NCBI GenBank assembly: GCA_011319805.1
Contig: SJRY01000136.1
Span: 186,001-250,000 of the forward strand
DNA from: Macrocybe gigantea
Lineage: Eukaryota; Basidiomycota; Agaricomycetes; Agaricales; Callistosporiaceae
DNA length: 64,000 bases
Reading direction: 5' to 3'
The notes under the pieces were generated by a model that saw only the letters and a program-made list of their open reading frames with translations, had not been told where the DNA came from and did not search any database. A program made the position numbers and the translations under genes. Shown piece by piece: positions 34,680 to 45,658 of the stretch (position 1 is the first letter of the stretch; every line of letters starts with the position of its first letter).

Positions 34680-36282
34680 CCTTGACTACTGACGCTTTGA
34701 TCTTCCCGGCGGACAGGCTGCTCGAGTGCGGGAGGCTCGCAAGGAAGGGAGAGAGGAAACGCGCGCCAATAGCGCAACAAGCTTTTGTACCTCTCAGCTG
34801 GCTTCATCCGTGGAAAAGTGTCAGGAAGGTCCGGGTGAGCCCAGGTGGAAGGCAGGCGGGGTGGGGAGACATGCTTCCTGTACCCCATCTATCATATGGA
34901 TAGGGACACTATCAACCTCAAAATGGTCAATTGATTAAAGGCGTGTGGCATATGCGTACATTCCCGATGGCCTGGAGGAGCATGGGTACGTGTCATGCAT
35001 CTGCCTAGAGATCTATCGAGCATCAGGCGGGACTCACTTGTTTAGTCCTTTACGGGAGTGACGGACTGTCCAGGTGGGCGATAAGTGAATGGGTAGCCAG
35101 GTGAGCATGGACCGACAGAAGGAAGGAAGGACGGCAGCATCAATTAACTTTGACACCTGTGTGCGTTCTGTTGGCACTTGCTCTGCGATGGACCACGCTG
35201 AGAAGTTTTTCTCTGCCGATGAGCTCAGCGGACACGCCCGGGAACACCGATCGGTGTCATGAAAGCGCCTTTTCGCCGCACTGAACCACGTCCCGACCCA
35301 GATGCGGTTCTACTTCGTCTGAACTGTCGGTGGGTCTCGTGATTAAGGCAGAAGATAAGAAATGTGGAATTGCGTCCAGTCTACCCCATACGCATTCGGG
35401 AAACACAATTCATGTGTTCGGTAGATGGCTATACAGAGAAAAAAGGTACGTTCAATAGCCGGCGTAGATAATTCAATTGTCGCTTACAACTAGCATCTAG
35501 CAACAGCGGCAAGTCATTGAGATACACATCGCGTTCTTCACGTCGACGCCACTTGACGGTTGATGACAGGGCAGCACCTCTGGATCCAGATCTTTGTGGA
35601 CAACCGTGACAGACTGCCGCAACTAGCCTCCTCATCGCGTACTCAACTGAGGGTAAGTTTTCACGGATTCATGGTGTTTCCATTGCCAAGGCTTCAGAAC
35701 GCCAACGCTCTTCTTATCACGCGACTCGATACATATCTCTTTAGAGAACGGAGGGAGGTGATAGGCCGGTATTTTTGCAGATCCCAGACCAGGCGGGCCT
35801 CGTCCACGCCAAGACAACGGAGTCGGTGAGGGAGCAGGATGCCTAACTGAGGTAGCTTCCGACATGCTTGCTTGTTATCGCGCCAGCGCCGAAGAAATCG
35901 CAATGAAGGTCGCGCCCAAGGCACTATCACAATGTCAACATGTTTTCAATGCAGCTCTTATCATCACAGAACTAGATTACTTGCCGTCATCACTCCTTCA
36001 AGACCCATGTGGCATATGATGAGAATGAAAGTATACATCAGCATGGGGCATACTGCAGTGCGAATGTTCGGACGAACACGTGGTCAGATTTGACAGAACA
36101 AAGTATGTTGGACCGAGAACTATTGCATTTGCATGAGACATTGCGGTATTCCGCTACAATTACTTTCAAAGGTATGAATATAACAATCTAAGCCCCCCAA
36201 CGCTGAAGAAAGAAATAAGAGACGATGCCTCGTTAACCCAGGGTGGTGATGTAATGTCTACATTCCAAAGCCAGACAGCCGT
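34680..36282. other. Intergenic, no gene recognised
   Basis: About 1.6 kb between the start of OPT transporter 2 and the stop of GET5. Short open frames only. A few purine-rich stretches upstream of OPT2 (34738-34765) may be part of its promoter. Confidence 0.4.
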
Positions 36283-37405
36283 TTACGTGCCAGCCATGCC
36301 AACAACACCAACCTGATCGCGTATCTTTGCAATCTGGCTGGCGGTCAAGGACCCCTTGCTGGCTCGGAAGAAATCTTCCCAAGCGGTGAGAGCGTCTACT
36401 TCACTCGTGAATTCTCCCCTTTTGTACGATAGAACAATCAGCTCGCATCCGGAGACTACGATGAAAGAGGCTGCCTCAGACGGCTATACGAACAGATAAC
36501 GTACTTTAGAAAGGCATGCAGGTGCTCCCAAAACTCGGGCTTCGAGACCACGGCGTGGAATGTCGACAAGATCTCAGGAGCGACGCCGGCGGGAATGGTC
36601 GCACTGTCGAGTGTCAAGACAATATCTTTCTCCACGGCGCCGGGCGATTCGCTGGATGGCGATGGCGACAGGACGACAGAGGGTATTCGATGGTGTCTGC
36701 CTGACGGTCGGGCCGGGGTTGGGAGACCCGTTGACGCTGACGCCATGGACGACGAGGATGGCGATGGCGATGAAATTCGTTCTACCGGCTTGGACGGATC
36801 CCAATCAAAACCGGGCTTGACCATTAAATTGACGGTGTCTCCGTCCTTGACAGTGTATTCCTTGAGCAACTTGTTGTCTGCGAGGGCCTTTCCTTTCAAA
36901 AGGAGCCTCTGGGCGTCTGCAGGTGGAGCTGTCGGTTCAGACGCGAGCTGTGCTTTTATAGAAGCGATCGTGTCCGTCGGCTGTACACCGAGGGTATAGG
37001 ATGCAGAAGGCTTCGCCGATTTGAACACGATGGAGATCGAGGCTGTGTGGCCGAAGGAAGGGCGTGTTCGATATCATGTTTTTTTAAATGAACAGTTGAT
37101 CAGAAAAATTCCGCAATTTCCTTGGAGACGACGCGACAAATTACCTTGAAATGTCGCTGCGGAGTCCGCTTCTTTACGCTCGGGGAGTGCAGGGACTTGA
37201 ATCTGCGCCACGAGCAATCACTAGTCAGCGCCATGAGTCCAGCCGCACGCATCAGGGCGGGTGGGGACAGGCTAACCGGGAGAATAGGGACTTTCTTGAG
37301 CCAATTATCGGGCTGTTGCTGATAATCGTCGCCATAGATGACAGGCTGCGTTGACAGCGTGTTGACGAACGTCTTCACAAACGCTTGCTCTGCTTGTTCC
37401 GCCAT
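36283..37405 (-). CDS. GET5: GET5/MDY2-like ubiquitin-like-domain protein
   Basis: Adaptor of the GET pathway, linking Sgt2 to Get4 during insertion of tail-anchored proteins into the ER. Exons: 37405-37277, 37202-37145, 37042-36505, 36418-36283; 286 residues. The N-terminal Get4-binding region reads AEQAFVKTFVNTL, VIYGDDYQQ, NWLKKVPILP. The ubiquitin-like domain follows: SISIVFKSAKPSASYTLGVQ, RLLLKGKALADNKLLKEY and VKDGDTVNLMVKPG. A Ser/Pro-rich linker leads to a C-terminal dimerisation-like segment (SLTASQIAKIRDQVGVVGMAG). It is divergent with NDUFS5, starts 173 bases apart, so the two probably share a promoter. The domain order supports GET5; a generic ubiquitin-domain protein is the fallback. 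Confidence 0.82.
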
Positions 37406-37578
37406 CGCGGTCTGTCGGAGAAATCAGGGTAACGGACGAAGGCTCAAATGCTGTAGCCCTCCTGGTTGACAGTGAGGCTAGCGCGATGTCATTCAGCGTG
37501 TGACTTGCACGTGGACTGTGTCACGGGAGCCGGGGTCCCATTTCTGGTCGGAACCTTCAGGCTCAACACCAATCACAG
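37406..37578. promoter_or_regulatory. Bidirectional promoter, GET5 / NDUFS5
   Basis: Only 173 bases separate the two ATGs, so both promoters must overlap. No TATA box is seen on either side, as expected for housekeeping genes. Confidence 0.6.
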
Positions 37579-38136
37579 ATGGCTGTACGTCTCTTTCTAC
37601 TTCAATGTTCGGATATGTTGCCTGCTGACACTGCATACGCGCTATACAGTCAGGATTTGGATACAGCGGAGGTTAGACTTGCTGCTTGTGAGCTGTGAAA
37701 GACCCAGCATAACATCGTCTTGCACAGGTCGCTCACGGTGCTTCCTCTACTGGCAAGAGTTTTCCAAAGTATTCGAGTGTCCGACATCATACCGCGTTTT
37801 TGATCGCCTAATTCTTTGTGTTCCAGTGCTATGCGAATGCAGATGACCCGACAGAATGCAGACCGCAGTCTGAGGACTACCTCGAGTGTTTGCACCACCC
37901 GAAAGAGGTATGGTCTTTTTCTTCCCTACTGTCTGACCTGTGCGCCTCTTTTCTTTCTTTCTTTTACTGAGTGTGTGATCTAGGTCGCACGTGCTAAAGC
38001 GATTCAAGCTGAATTCATTCGTAAAGCAGAGGCGAGCGCCAAGGAAGGCCAAAAAGCGGCAGACGTGTTGGCAGGCGGTGCCATCACTGGCGTGGGCCTA
38101 ATACAAAGAGCCTCGGAGGAGGCAGCGAAGAAGTAG
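37579..38136 (+). CDS. NDUFS5: Complex I subunit NDUFS5-like, twin CX9C
   Basis: Accessory subunit of mitochondrial NADH:ubiquinone oxidoreductase, on the intermembrane-space side. Exons 37579-37584, 37650-37671, 37728-37768, 37827-37907, 37984-38136; 100 residues. The first coding exon holds only Met-Ala (6 nt). The two CX9C motifs are visible (CFLYWQEFSKC and CRPQSEDYLEC) with an extra CYANADDPTEC and CLHHPKE, the cysteine frame for Mia40-dependent import. The rest is a charged alanine-rich helix ending in RASEEAAKK. A gene finder that ignores tiny exons would start it wrongly. Function assigned from the family pattern. Confidence 0.9.
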
Positions 38137-38365
38137 AATCTGTTTTGATGATAGAACTAATCACACGTTCTCTGGAATTCATCGTGCGCTATTTCAACTT
38201 GTCTCGTCTCCTACCGCATATAATATAAAAGTCATAGTCCTCAGAGTAGTAGGGACTACTAAATTAGTGCATCTAAGAGTGTTTTCCGACAAGAGGTCCT
38301 GATACACATGAAAAGGAGCAATAAGCAGCTGAGGTCGTCAAGTAAGTGGACAGGGCTCGTCCGTA

Positions 38366-39099
38366 TCACCTGCGTATTTGCGCCGCTCTGATGCGAGACA
38401 TCTCCTCGACCGCAACGCCTACCTCGTACTTTTCTGGCATAAATCTACGAGACGTGTCTGGGTGGCGATCGTGGCGCGACGACGGCATGGCGATGACGAC
38501 ACTGACTTGCACCTCCACAGGTTCCGACTGGACGACCGCCTCGACGTCATCCGCGTTCACGATTTCAGATGAATCTTTCTTGTAGCTTCTCGTGCCGCGG
38601 TCGGGCGCTGACGATGTTCGACTCGTGGTTAGTAGAATGGGGCGACGAGGAGCGGACGGACACGGTGACAGTTGGTCCTCGTATACCTCACCCTCGCACT
38701 CGCGATCCCCAAGCGAAGCAGAGAGAGGCTGAGTCGAACAGACGGTCAAAAGATCCATGTCTGGAACAAGCCACATAGGGAGCTCTCTCTCACCATGATT
38801 GATTTCCAGCTATCGCCACCTGACACAAATTTTGGCTCGAGGAGCTTGGGCTCGCGTAGGCCACCGCCTTCGTGCGACGGCGCTATCCATGGACCCGTCA
38901 GAAGCCGGGCGCTCCGCCGATTAAGGATCCTTCTCCGCGTGATGAGCACAAGCCCAACGCTGAGCAGCAGGAGGGCGATAAAGGCGACTAGAAAGCCGAA
39001 GAAATAGGTCGTCCCGTTCGACATCCCGCTCGACGACATGGTAGCGGGAACCGGCAGCGACGAGGAGCCTAGACCAGGCGTGGCCATGGTCGAGGACAT
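38366..39099 (-). CDS. Single-pass membrane protein B (WKxIM family, paralogue of 16575-17656)
   Basis: Function unknown, 222 residues. Exons 39099-38794 and 38728-38366, 65-nt intron. The N-terminus is Ser/Thr-rich (residues 1-30), one transmembrane helix at about 31-52 (TYFFGFLVAFIALLLLSVGL), then TRRRILNRR, an EPKLLEPKF stretch, and GGDSWKSIM at the splice donor followed by PLSASLGD. The second half is acidic and contains VQVSVVIAMPS, then MPEKYEVGV. It shares this order and the intron position with protein A. The predicted topology is N-terminus outside or luminal, C-terminus in the cytosol. A longer in-frame start exists upstream (39282) but MSSTMATP at 39099 is the plausible one. Confidence 0.77.
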
Positions 39100-39709
39100 T
39101 GGCGGTGCTTTGGAGGATACGATAACACGACACTGGAGTATAAGAAAAAGCCAAGTTGTTACATTGGAGTGTGTATCTGCGCAGCCCCGATAAAGGTCTG
39201 AGTCTGTTTTTCCATCTGACTGAAAGAAAGTGTTTGGCGTGCCGCCCCTACTCGATTTGGAAATTGTTTCAAATTGGTCCAATTACGTAGCTGCACAACA
39301 CGATTACGTCTGAATTCGTTTTTAACACCTTCAAAGGCAAATGGTCAGCATACCAATACTCTCCATAACGATAAGAGTAGATAGTTATGTGCGATTCGCA
39401 TTTTCTTCAAGACGCCTACAACGACAAGGGTCGCAGGTCCACATATCCTTTGATCTTGGAGATGCGCATGCGTCAGACATAATTGGTCATGGTCTCAAAA
39501 GGTTGTAGAACGGGCAGACCGGGGAGCATGATAAAAACGACGGTATATATTATTTCGAACACCTAAAGGGCCAGGATCGCCGGAGTACAGCGATTCGTTC
39601 TTTTTTTTTCTGTATATGAAAAGAATTCTAAGCACAGTATAGAGGGAAGGGAAAAAAAGAGAAAATATGATGAAATTACGCATGTTTCTGCCCAACGCAT
39701 AGCGATTCT
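39100..39709. other. Intergenic spacer
   Basis: Promoter of membrane protein B and 3' UTR of the SRRM1-type gene. No coding signal recognised. Confidence 0.45.
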
Positions 39710-41456
39710 TCATCCGCTGTTTCCTTTCCTGGATCTCATAACCTTGTTTCGTAACGCCTTCTCTTTCAGCTCATTTTCTCGCTTTTCGAGTTCGGCGGAG
39801 TTATCTTTCTTAAGCAAGTGTGAGTGATCCGAGATTACCAGAGTCGAAGACACATACTGTCGACTCATCCTGCTCCCATTTGCTTCTTCTTCGCTCCAAT
39901 TCCGCCTGACCCCGAATCTTCAGTTCTTGGGCCGGCCCTTTTTCCTCTACATCCATTTCATCCGATCCTCGTCGGTTTGACTGGAAGCTGGCTTGGGATG
40001 GTGGCTGTGATTGCGAGGGCGGAGGTGAAGAAGATCGGCTATCATAGCTCCTGCTCCGGCTGTATTTCTTTCTCGATGGCCCACGATCGTGGCTTGGACT
40101 CCGTCTGCGCGGGGAGTAAGAGCCGCGGGAGGACCTAGAAGGGCTTCGCCGACGTCTTCGTGCCAGCGGTGTAACGCTCCTCCGACGTCTGGGGCTGATG
40201 CTGGGCCGTCTTCCGTGCCTAGCAGGGGGAGAGCGCGAGCGGCTGTATGAACGCGATCGCGAGCGGGGTTCGGGCGAGATGCGGCGCCGTCTAGCAGGAG
40301 GGCTGCGGCTATCCCTCCCGCCCCTGTATCTGCGATCTCTATCTCGAAGTGGGGGCGTCATCGATGGTGAACGAGCCCTGCGCCGAGTGGGAGGGGTGCG
40401 AGATACAGATCTCGACGGCGAGCGGCGCGGCGGTCGTCGCCTTGACGGAGGCGGTGACACGGAACTAAGAGATGGAGAACGACGGCGCGGCGGAGAGCGA
40501 TGCCGACGAGTAGGAGGGGGAGAGCGTGAACCCCTAGCCCCGCGCGAACTATCCGAAGGAGAGCGACGACGCGGTGGCGTGCGGGAACGGCGGCGAGGGC
40601 CCTGAAAGAGGCGTCAGCTTAGCACTGCGTGAAAAGGATCAAAACTCACACCGCCAGGAGGACCACCTCCTCGACCGGCCCAGCCCGAATCCCGGGGCCT
40701 TCCACCGCCGCCGTCTTCGGGACCACCACGTCCTCTCCCTCTGCCCCTGCCTCTTCCCCTTCCGCCGCCGCGACCACCGCGTTCATTTTCCCGAATTTCG
40801 TCCAGTCTTAGCCTTCTGTCCCTTTCGTCTATAGCTCGAGTGTCGCTCTGCCGTGCGCGTCGGAGCTCTTCCTTTTTCTCCTCGACAAAGGTGCGGGGAA
40901 CACCTGTCACCTCTTCCTGTGCTTCAAGCAGCAAGTTCCAAAGAGCAGACATGAATGCCGGGGTATCATTCGTCAAGAAGCCGGTAAGATTAATTTGCAT
41001 CTTTTTAGGATCTGGCGTCTGTCCATTGCACAACATCAGGATAACAACCCGACAGCAAACGCCAAGGCGAACGCACTGGCTGCGACTGGTCTTCCAAGAG
41101 GCCCATGGCATACTCCACCACGACTTCATCTTCGAATCCTACCAGTTCGACAATTTTTTTCGCGATCCATGGCCTGATGACAGTCAGATTCACTTTGCGC
41201 ATGTCAACCTTTGGATTCGAAAATGCGGATTAAGAGGGTATACCGGTCTACAGATGAAAGACAGCTCGCCTTCTTGTCAAATTCGGGCGGGAATTTCATC
41301 GTTTTGAGGAGTTTAAGCTCCTTGTCGGAGAACCGCCTGTCCTGGTCAGCAGAAGTGCCTTTGAAAAAGCCTTTGGAAAGATAAGTAAAAACGGGCCTCG
41401 TCAGAGAAATTTGAGGGTGCCTGTACAAAGCTACCGTTCTCACCAGCGTCGGCCAT
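39710..41456 (-). CDS. SRRM1/SRm160-type splicing factor: PWI domain, RGG and RS regions
   Basis: Nuclear RNA-binding splicing coactivator. Exons: 41456-41444, 41370-41270, 41208-41077, 41018-40650, 40601-39858, 39808-39710; 485 residues, phases consistent. The N-terminal PWI domain is clear: GFFKGTSADQDRRFSDKELK, FDKKVDMRKVNLTVIRPWI, ELVGFEDEVVVEYAMGLLED and KKMQINLTGFL. A charged helix is followed by an RGG/RG repeat near residue 175, then a long Arg/Ser domain (SRSRSYSRSRSPP and similar), and a C-terminal helix ending in KVMRSRKGNSG. Intron 2 (41269-41209) uses a GCGAGC donor; the alternative GT donor would insert eight residues inside the conserved KKVDM junction. The start is supported by MADAG with a 13-nt first exon. 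Confidence 0.92.
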
Positions 41457-41671
41457 TGCTGAGGTTGACTAGTTGCGTGAATGAAATGAGTTTGGCTCGA
41501 CTTAGAGCGTCTATTTGTCGCACTTTGGTCAAGCCCTTCTCTCAACTCACAGGTTCTTCATATACACAAATGGAACATCATGCAGCTACATTACTAGGAT
41601 GAATGAGTGCAATAAAGCTAAGGACGAAAGGATGCAACCTATGAACAGGATGAGCGGGTGCCGGATTTGTT

Positions 41672-43320
41672 TCACCACTCTCGCAGGGCCCCATCGATCC
41701 CTCTCCAGACTGGATTCCTCCAAGCAGGGTAGTTTCGGACATACTTAGATGAGGCATCTCGAATCAGATCCTCATTGAGCTCGATCCCAAGACCAGAGCC
41801 TAGGCAAGCAGTTAATCGATGATTACTTGATTGGTCCTTTTATGATGCACCTTGGAGAGCTGCAATGTGACCATCCTGGACTTTAAATACTTCAGGATTC
41901 GTCATGTACGTGAAGAGGTCTGCCTCGGCAGTTGGATCCGGATTGACATTGTAGTGAATCTATTGATCAGAGATGAGGGACAGCCTTGGCGATGGAGAGG
42001 TCGGAATCTGGCGTACGTTCCAGCTCATTTCTTGGATCACAACTAGTCGAGATACACGAGTTGAGAACATATGGTCTCAGACAAAGAAACTTTGCGTACA
42101 GTTTGGTGCAGACAGTGCGAATTGAATGCATGCTGCGAGAGCGATGGGCCCAAGGGGACAATGAGGAGCCAGAGCTACATCATAAGTTTCTGTCAGGCTC
42201 GCAATGCGATGCAATTCACTGATGCCGCCGCAGTGAGAAACCTGTCCCCCAGAAAGGGAGGTTGAAAATTGAACTATATCAATTACGAGGGACATTTACT
42301 TACATCTGGCTGGGCGATGTCGATAGCGCGTTGCTCAAGATACGGCCTAAAATCTGAACGACCATAGAGACGTTCACCCAAAGCTATTGGAGTGGTGACA
42401 GAGCGAGAAAGGTCGGCAATTTCTTCGGCTTGAGTTGGAAGCAGAGGTTCTAAATGTCAAGCGCACATTTTAGCATATTTAATTCAAGACAGAAGATTAC
42501 TCTGCATACCTTCAATGAATAATGGTTGGTGGGGCTCCAGTAGCCTCGCAAGTTGCTTCGCCATTCCTTTGTGCAAGCGACCGTGGAAATCGATGCCGAC
42601 ATCCAGGCCTAAGGAGCGCACCTGCTGGACTCTGGCGACAGTGCCGGAAAGGACCTCTGGAGAGTCGATCCACGCCACCGCATCTAGAGATGCAGGTCAG
42701 CGCTTTAAAGTGAACGGAAGTGACAGCAAGTGACCTGTCCCATTCATTTTCACGGCTGTGAAACCCTGCTCGACGCGTTGTTTGGCAGCGGAGAGCACCT
42801 CGGACGGGTTATCTCCACCAATCCAACCGTAGACTCTGACTCTGTCGCGCACTTTTCCTCCAAGGAGCTGCCAAATGGGTACGCCGAGCTTCTTTCCTTT
42901 GATGTCCCATAACGCGATATCCAAGCCGGACATGGCACTCTACGTATTCGCCGTGATTAGAATAAGTAATAATATTCCTCATACGATGGCATCTCACCAT
43001 AAGGACTGGTCCTCCACGGTAAAACCTGCCGCGATAGGCAACTTGCCATATGTCCTGAATGCTGTTCGCATCGCAACCAATGAAACGTCTACAAAGGTCC
43101 TTGTATGCGCCTTCAACCGCTTCAGTGTGTCCTTCCAAGGTTCCCTCTCCCCAACCGACTATCCCGTCGGAGGTTTCGATCCGTACGAAGAGCCATCGAG
43201 GTGGGATTCTGAACACCTACAAAGAGTTGATCAGTCCCCTCGGTGCCGAACTTTGACGACCGATGCGCTGACCTCGATTTTCGATATGATGCTCGGAGCA
43301 GAAGACTGCGGATTGGCCAT
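41672..43320 (-). CDS. Galactonate-dehydratase-like enzyme, mandelate racemase/muconate lactonising family
   Basis: Enolase-superfamily dehydratase, likely removing water from a sugar acid (D-galactonate or similar). Exons: 43320-43273, 43216-42998, 42939-42735, 42683-42510, 42449-42304, 42241-42100, 42042-42017, 41959-41851, 41799-41672; 398 residues, phases consistent. Marks: [49 protein letters not shown] (metal Asp), [15 protein letters not shown] (metal Glu), [11 protein letters not shown] (metal Glu), [39 protein letters not shown] and the C-terminal [11 protein letters not shown]. The acceptor of intron 6 had to be chosen so that FVIQEMSW is kept. Precise substrate not determined. Confidence 0.88.
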
Positions 43321-43725
43321 TTGAGGGGGTTGTCGATAAGACATCAATAATTTGGCTTTATAACCAGTGGAACGGAGATTACTTCATAATGAGCACTGGA
43401 TGGGCGAGCTTCGGGCCGGTTGATGATTATGCCCATTCACGCCGCCCGGGCTGGTTGCAATGGCGCCGCTAGAGTGCGGACGCATGAAATGGATGTTGAG
43501 TATGTTGTGTTACCTTGAGTTGTGTTTTTGTGCAGAAAGCTGTGATTGGTGCAAGGCTCTTGATCACTGCACACGTCGCACATTTCCAGCGCACCGCAAA
43601 CCGAACGCCCTTCTTCTCTTCCACCCAACTCTCCTTAGACTGCATATTCTCCATCTAAAGGTTGAACCTTTAAGGACTCGGCTCCCACCCCCTGTCCGTG
43701 GTAGTCAACACAGGCGTCCGCCGTC
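43321..43725. promoter_or_regulatory. Divergent intergenic region, galactonate dehydratase-like / ERV25
   Basis: 405 bases between the two ATGs; both promoters lie here. No clear TATA box identified. Confidence 0.45.
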
Positions 43726-44560
43726 ATGCTCTCTGGCACATTAGCGCTCCTGCTTCTCTCCTTATTTTTCTGTCTTGGGCCGGCACCGACGTATGCCATC
43801 AAGTTCCACCTCCCTGCTGAGAGATACCCTCCTGCAAAATGCATTTGGAACGCCGCGCACCCGAACACGCTCGTCATTGTCACTGCTAACGTGGGACCTG
43901 GAGCGAACCAACGGATGGACATTGAGATTGTTGACTCGAGTCCAAAGAAGAACGTCTATCTCAGTAAAAAGGGGATCAAGGGAGAGTCACGATTGGCTAT
44001 CACGACGCATAGCGAAGGCGAGGTCGGTGTATGCTTTAAGAACCATATTGAAGGAGGTGTGTCAACTTTGCGCTGTGCACCTACAGCCCTCCTTAATCCT
44101 CTGAATTTTCAAGACATTTCTATGGAGAAAGCATCTAAACTTTCTCGTGTCATAGACCTGGATGTCGATATTGGAGCAGACGCCGTTGACTACAAGTGAG
44201 CGAGAATACGATTGTCATGAACGTTTCCTTCGCTGATGCGTGTGCTTTCTAGCGCAATAGCTAACCAAGAATCTCTATCCGCGTTGGAAACAGAAATGCG
44301 CAAGCTGGAGGGAATAGTGAAGGAAATTGTGGATGAAATGGTCTATCTCAAGAGGCGCGAAGAGCGGTTTACGAGCACTAACGGTGCGTCCGGAATAGTT
44401 TCGCTTTCCTATCATCCTTTTCTGACTTTAATTCTTAGCCTCCACAAATCAACGTGTCCAAAACTTTGCATGGTTTACCATCATATCACTCACGGGCCTC
44501 GGAGTCTGGCAGATCTTGCACCTCCGAGCATTCTTCAAACGCAAATACCTTATTGATTAG
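43726..44560 (+). CDS. ERV25: p24-family cargo receptor, ERV25 type
   Basis: COPII/COPI vesicle protein cycling between ER and Golgi, aiding cargo packing with the other p24 proteins. Exons 43726-44195, 44253-44383, 44439-44560; 240 residues. A signal peptide (about 1-23) is followed by the GOLD domain (IKFHLPAERYPPAKC to FKNHIEGG, two cysteines), IDLDVDIGADAVDYNAIANQ, the coiled-coil MRKLEGIVKEIVDEM, a transmembrane helix (WFTIISLTGLGVWQILHL) and the tail RAFFKRKYLID. The tail and the DIGADAVD motif fit the ERV25 (p24-delta) branch. Confidence 0.93.
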
Positions 44561-45658
44561 AAGGTTTGCTAGGCCACGTCGAGCCTTACTCTTGGAACCG
44601 TTTAATTGCTCCATGTCTACATACGAGCTATGCTACGCCAACCTTTGTAACGGTTAGGTTGTCTTATCTTTGTTCGAGGCCATCTGCCTTGGGCTTGTTT
44701 GCGCAATGTCATCAACGACATTTCTGCAGAGTTGGCTACGAGATGATGTGATCAACAATGAATGAGAAAATATGGCTTGTTCTAGACAGATTCAGCGACG
44801 TTGACGCAAAATGTGTTCGGGTGCAGATTGCCCTCCGAATTCACCGAGCACTGCCCCCGCCAAGCCAATGTTCGTTGCTGACCTGTCAATATGAGCAAAC
44901 AACTGTTGGCTGGTTGGCTGCATCATTCTTTAAACCCCTGTCAGTATCTATGCCATTCCTGAAAAGATAGTGCTATTCTATTCCACATGTTGCTATAAAC
45001 CCCGTCACCTGGTCACGAAGGCGGCCAACCAGAGACTTCCTTCATCGCTCGAGAAGCTTCTTTTCTACTGATTTCTGGTCATTTCCGATGAATAATGATT
45101 TTGGAGTGAGCGCCACATTGGTCCGCGCTGACAGTCATACTCATATTCCTCGTATTTAAACCACGAAGATAGGATGCTATCCTCTCTGTTCAGCACTTGA
45201 GCTCTGCCAATTCCCCATTCATCCGAGGAGCAAGTTGGCAGCAATCTTCTAAATCGCGTCTCGAGGCTGAGAGCCCGAGAACCGCGTCTTCGGCAACACA
45301 TGTGGCCTGCTACATTCCTAACAGAGGTCATTACCTGATCTGCGTCATGACAGATTCGGCCCTGTTCCTTCCAGTGCACTGCTAAGTATCTCCTTCTGTG
45401 TGCACCTCGTCTCTATTCTTTGTCACGGGGCAATTCAATTGGAAGAAGCAAGATATGAGGGACTATAAATTGCAACTCTCAGAAGCGAAGATCTCCCATT
45501 CGCCCTTCTCTTAACGACCTGGTTGTGTCCTTTCTTCATTCAGACCTGGTGTCTTTCAGAGTCGACTCTCTTTACTTCTCCAACGCCCCTTTGTCAAGCA
45601 GGATCTTTTGTTCATCTTTTGACAAGCCTTCATCCCTCCATCTTCTTTAGTAGTAGCA
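44561..45658. other. Intergenic, TATA box at right end
   Basis: No gene recognised on either strand; open frames lack motifs. TATAAAT at 45464-45470 lies about 190 bases before the next ATG, so it may be the promoter of the following secreted protein if its leader is long. Confidence 0.4.
45464..45470 (+). promoter_or_regulatory. Candidate TATA box
   Basis: TATAAAT 189-195 bases before ATG 45659, preceding a pyrimidine-rich leader. Confidence 0.45.

Noticed and set aside
40198..40605. Arg/Gly-rich plus-strand frame
   Set aside because: Antisense of the RS domain of the SRRM1-type gene.
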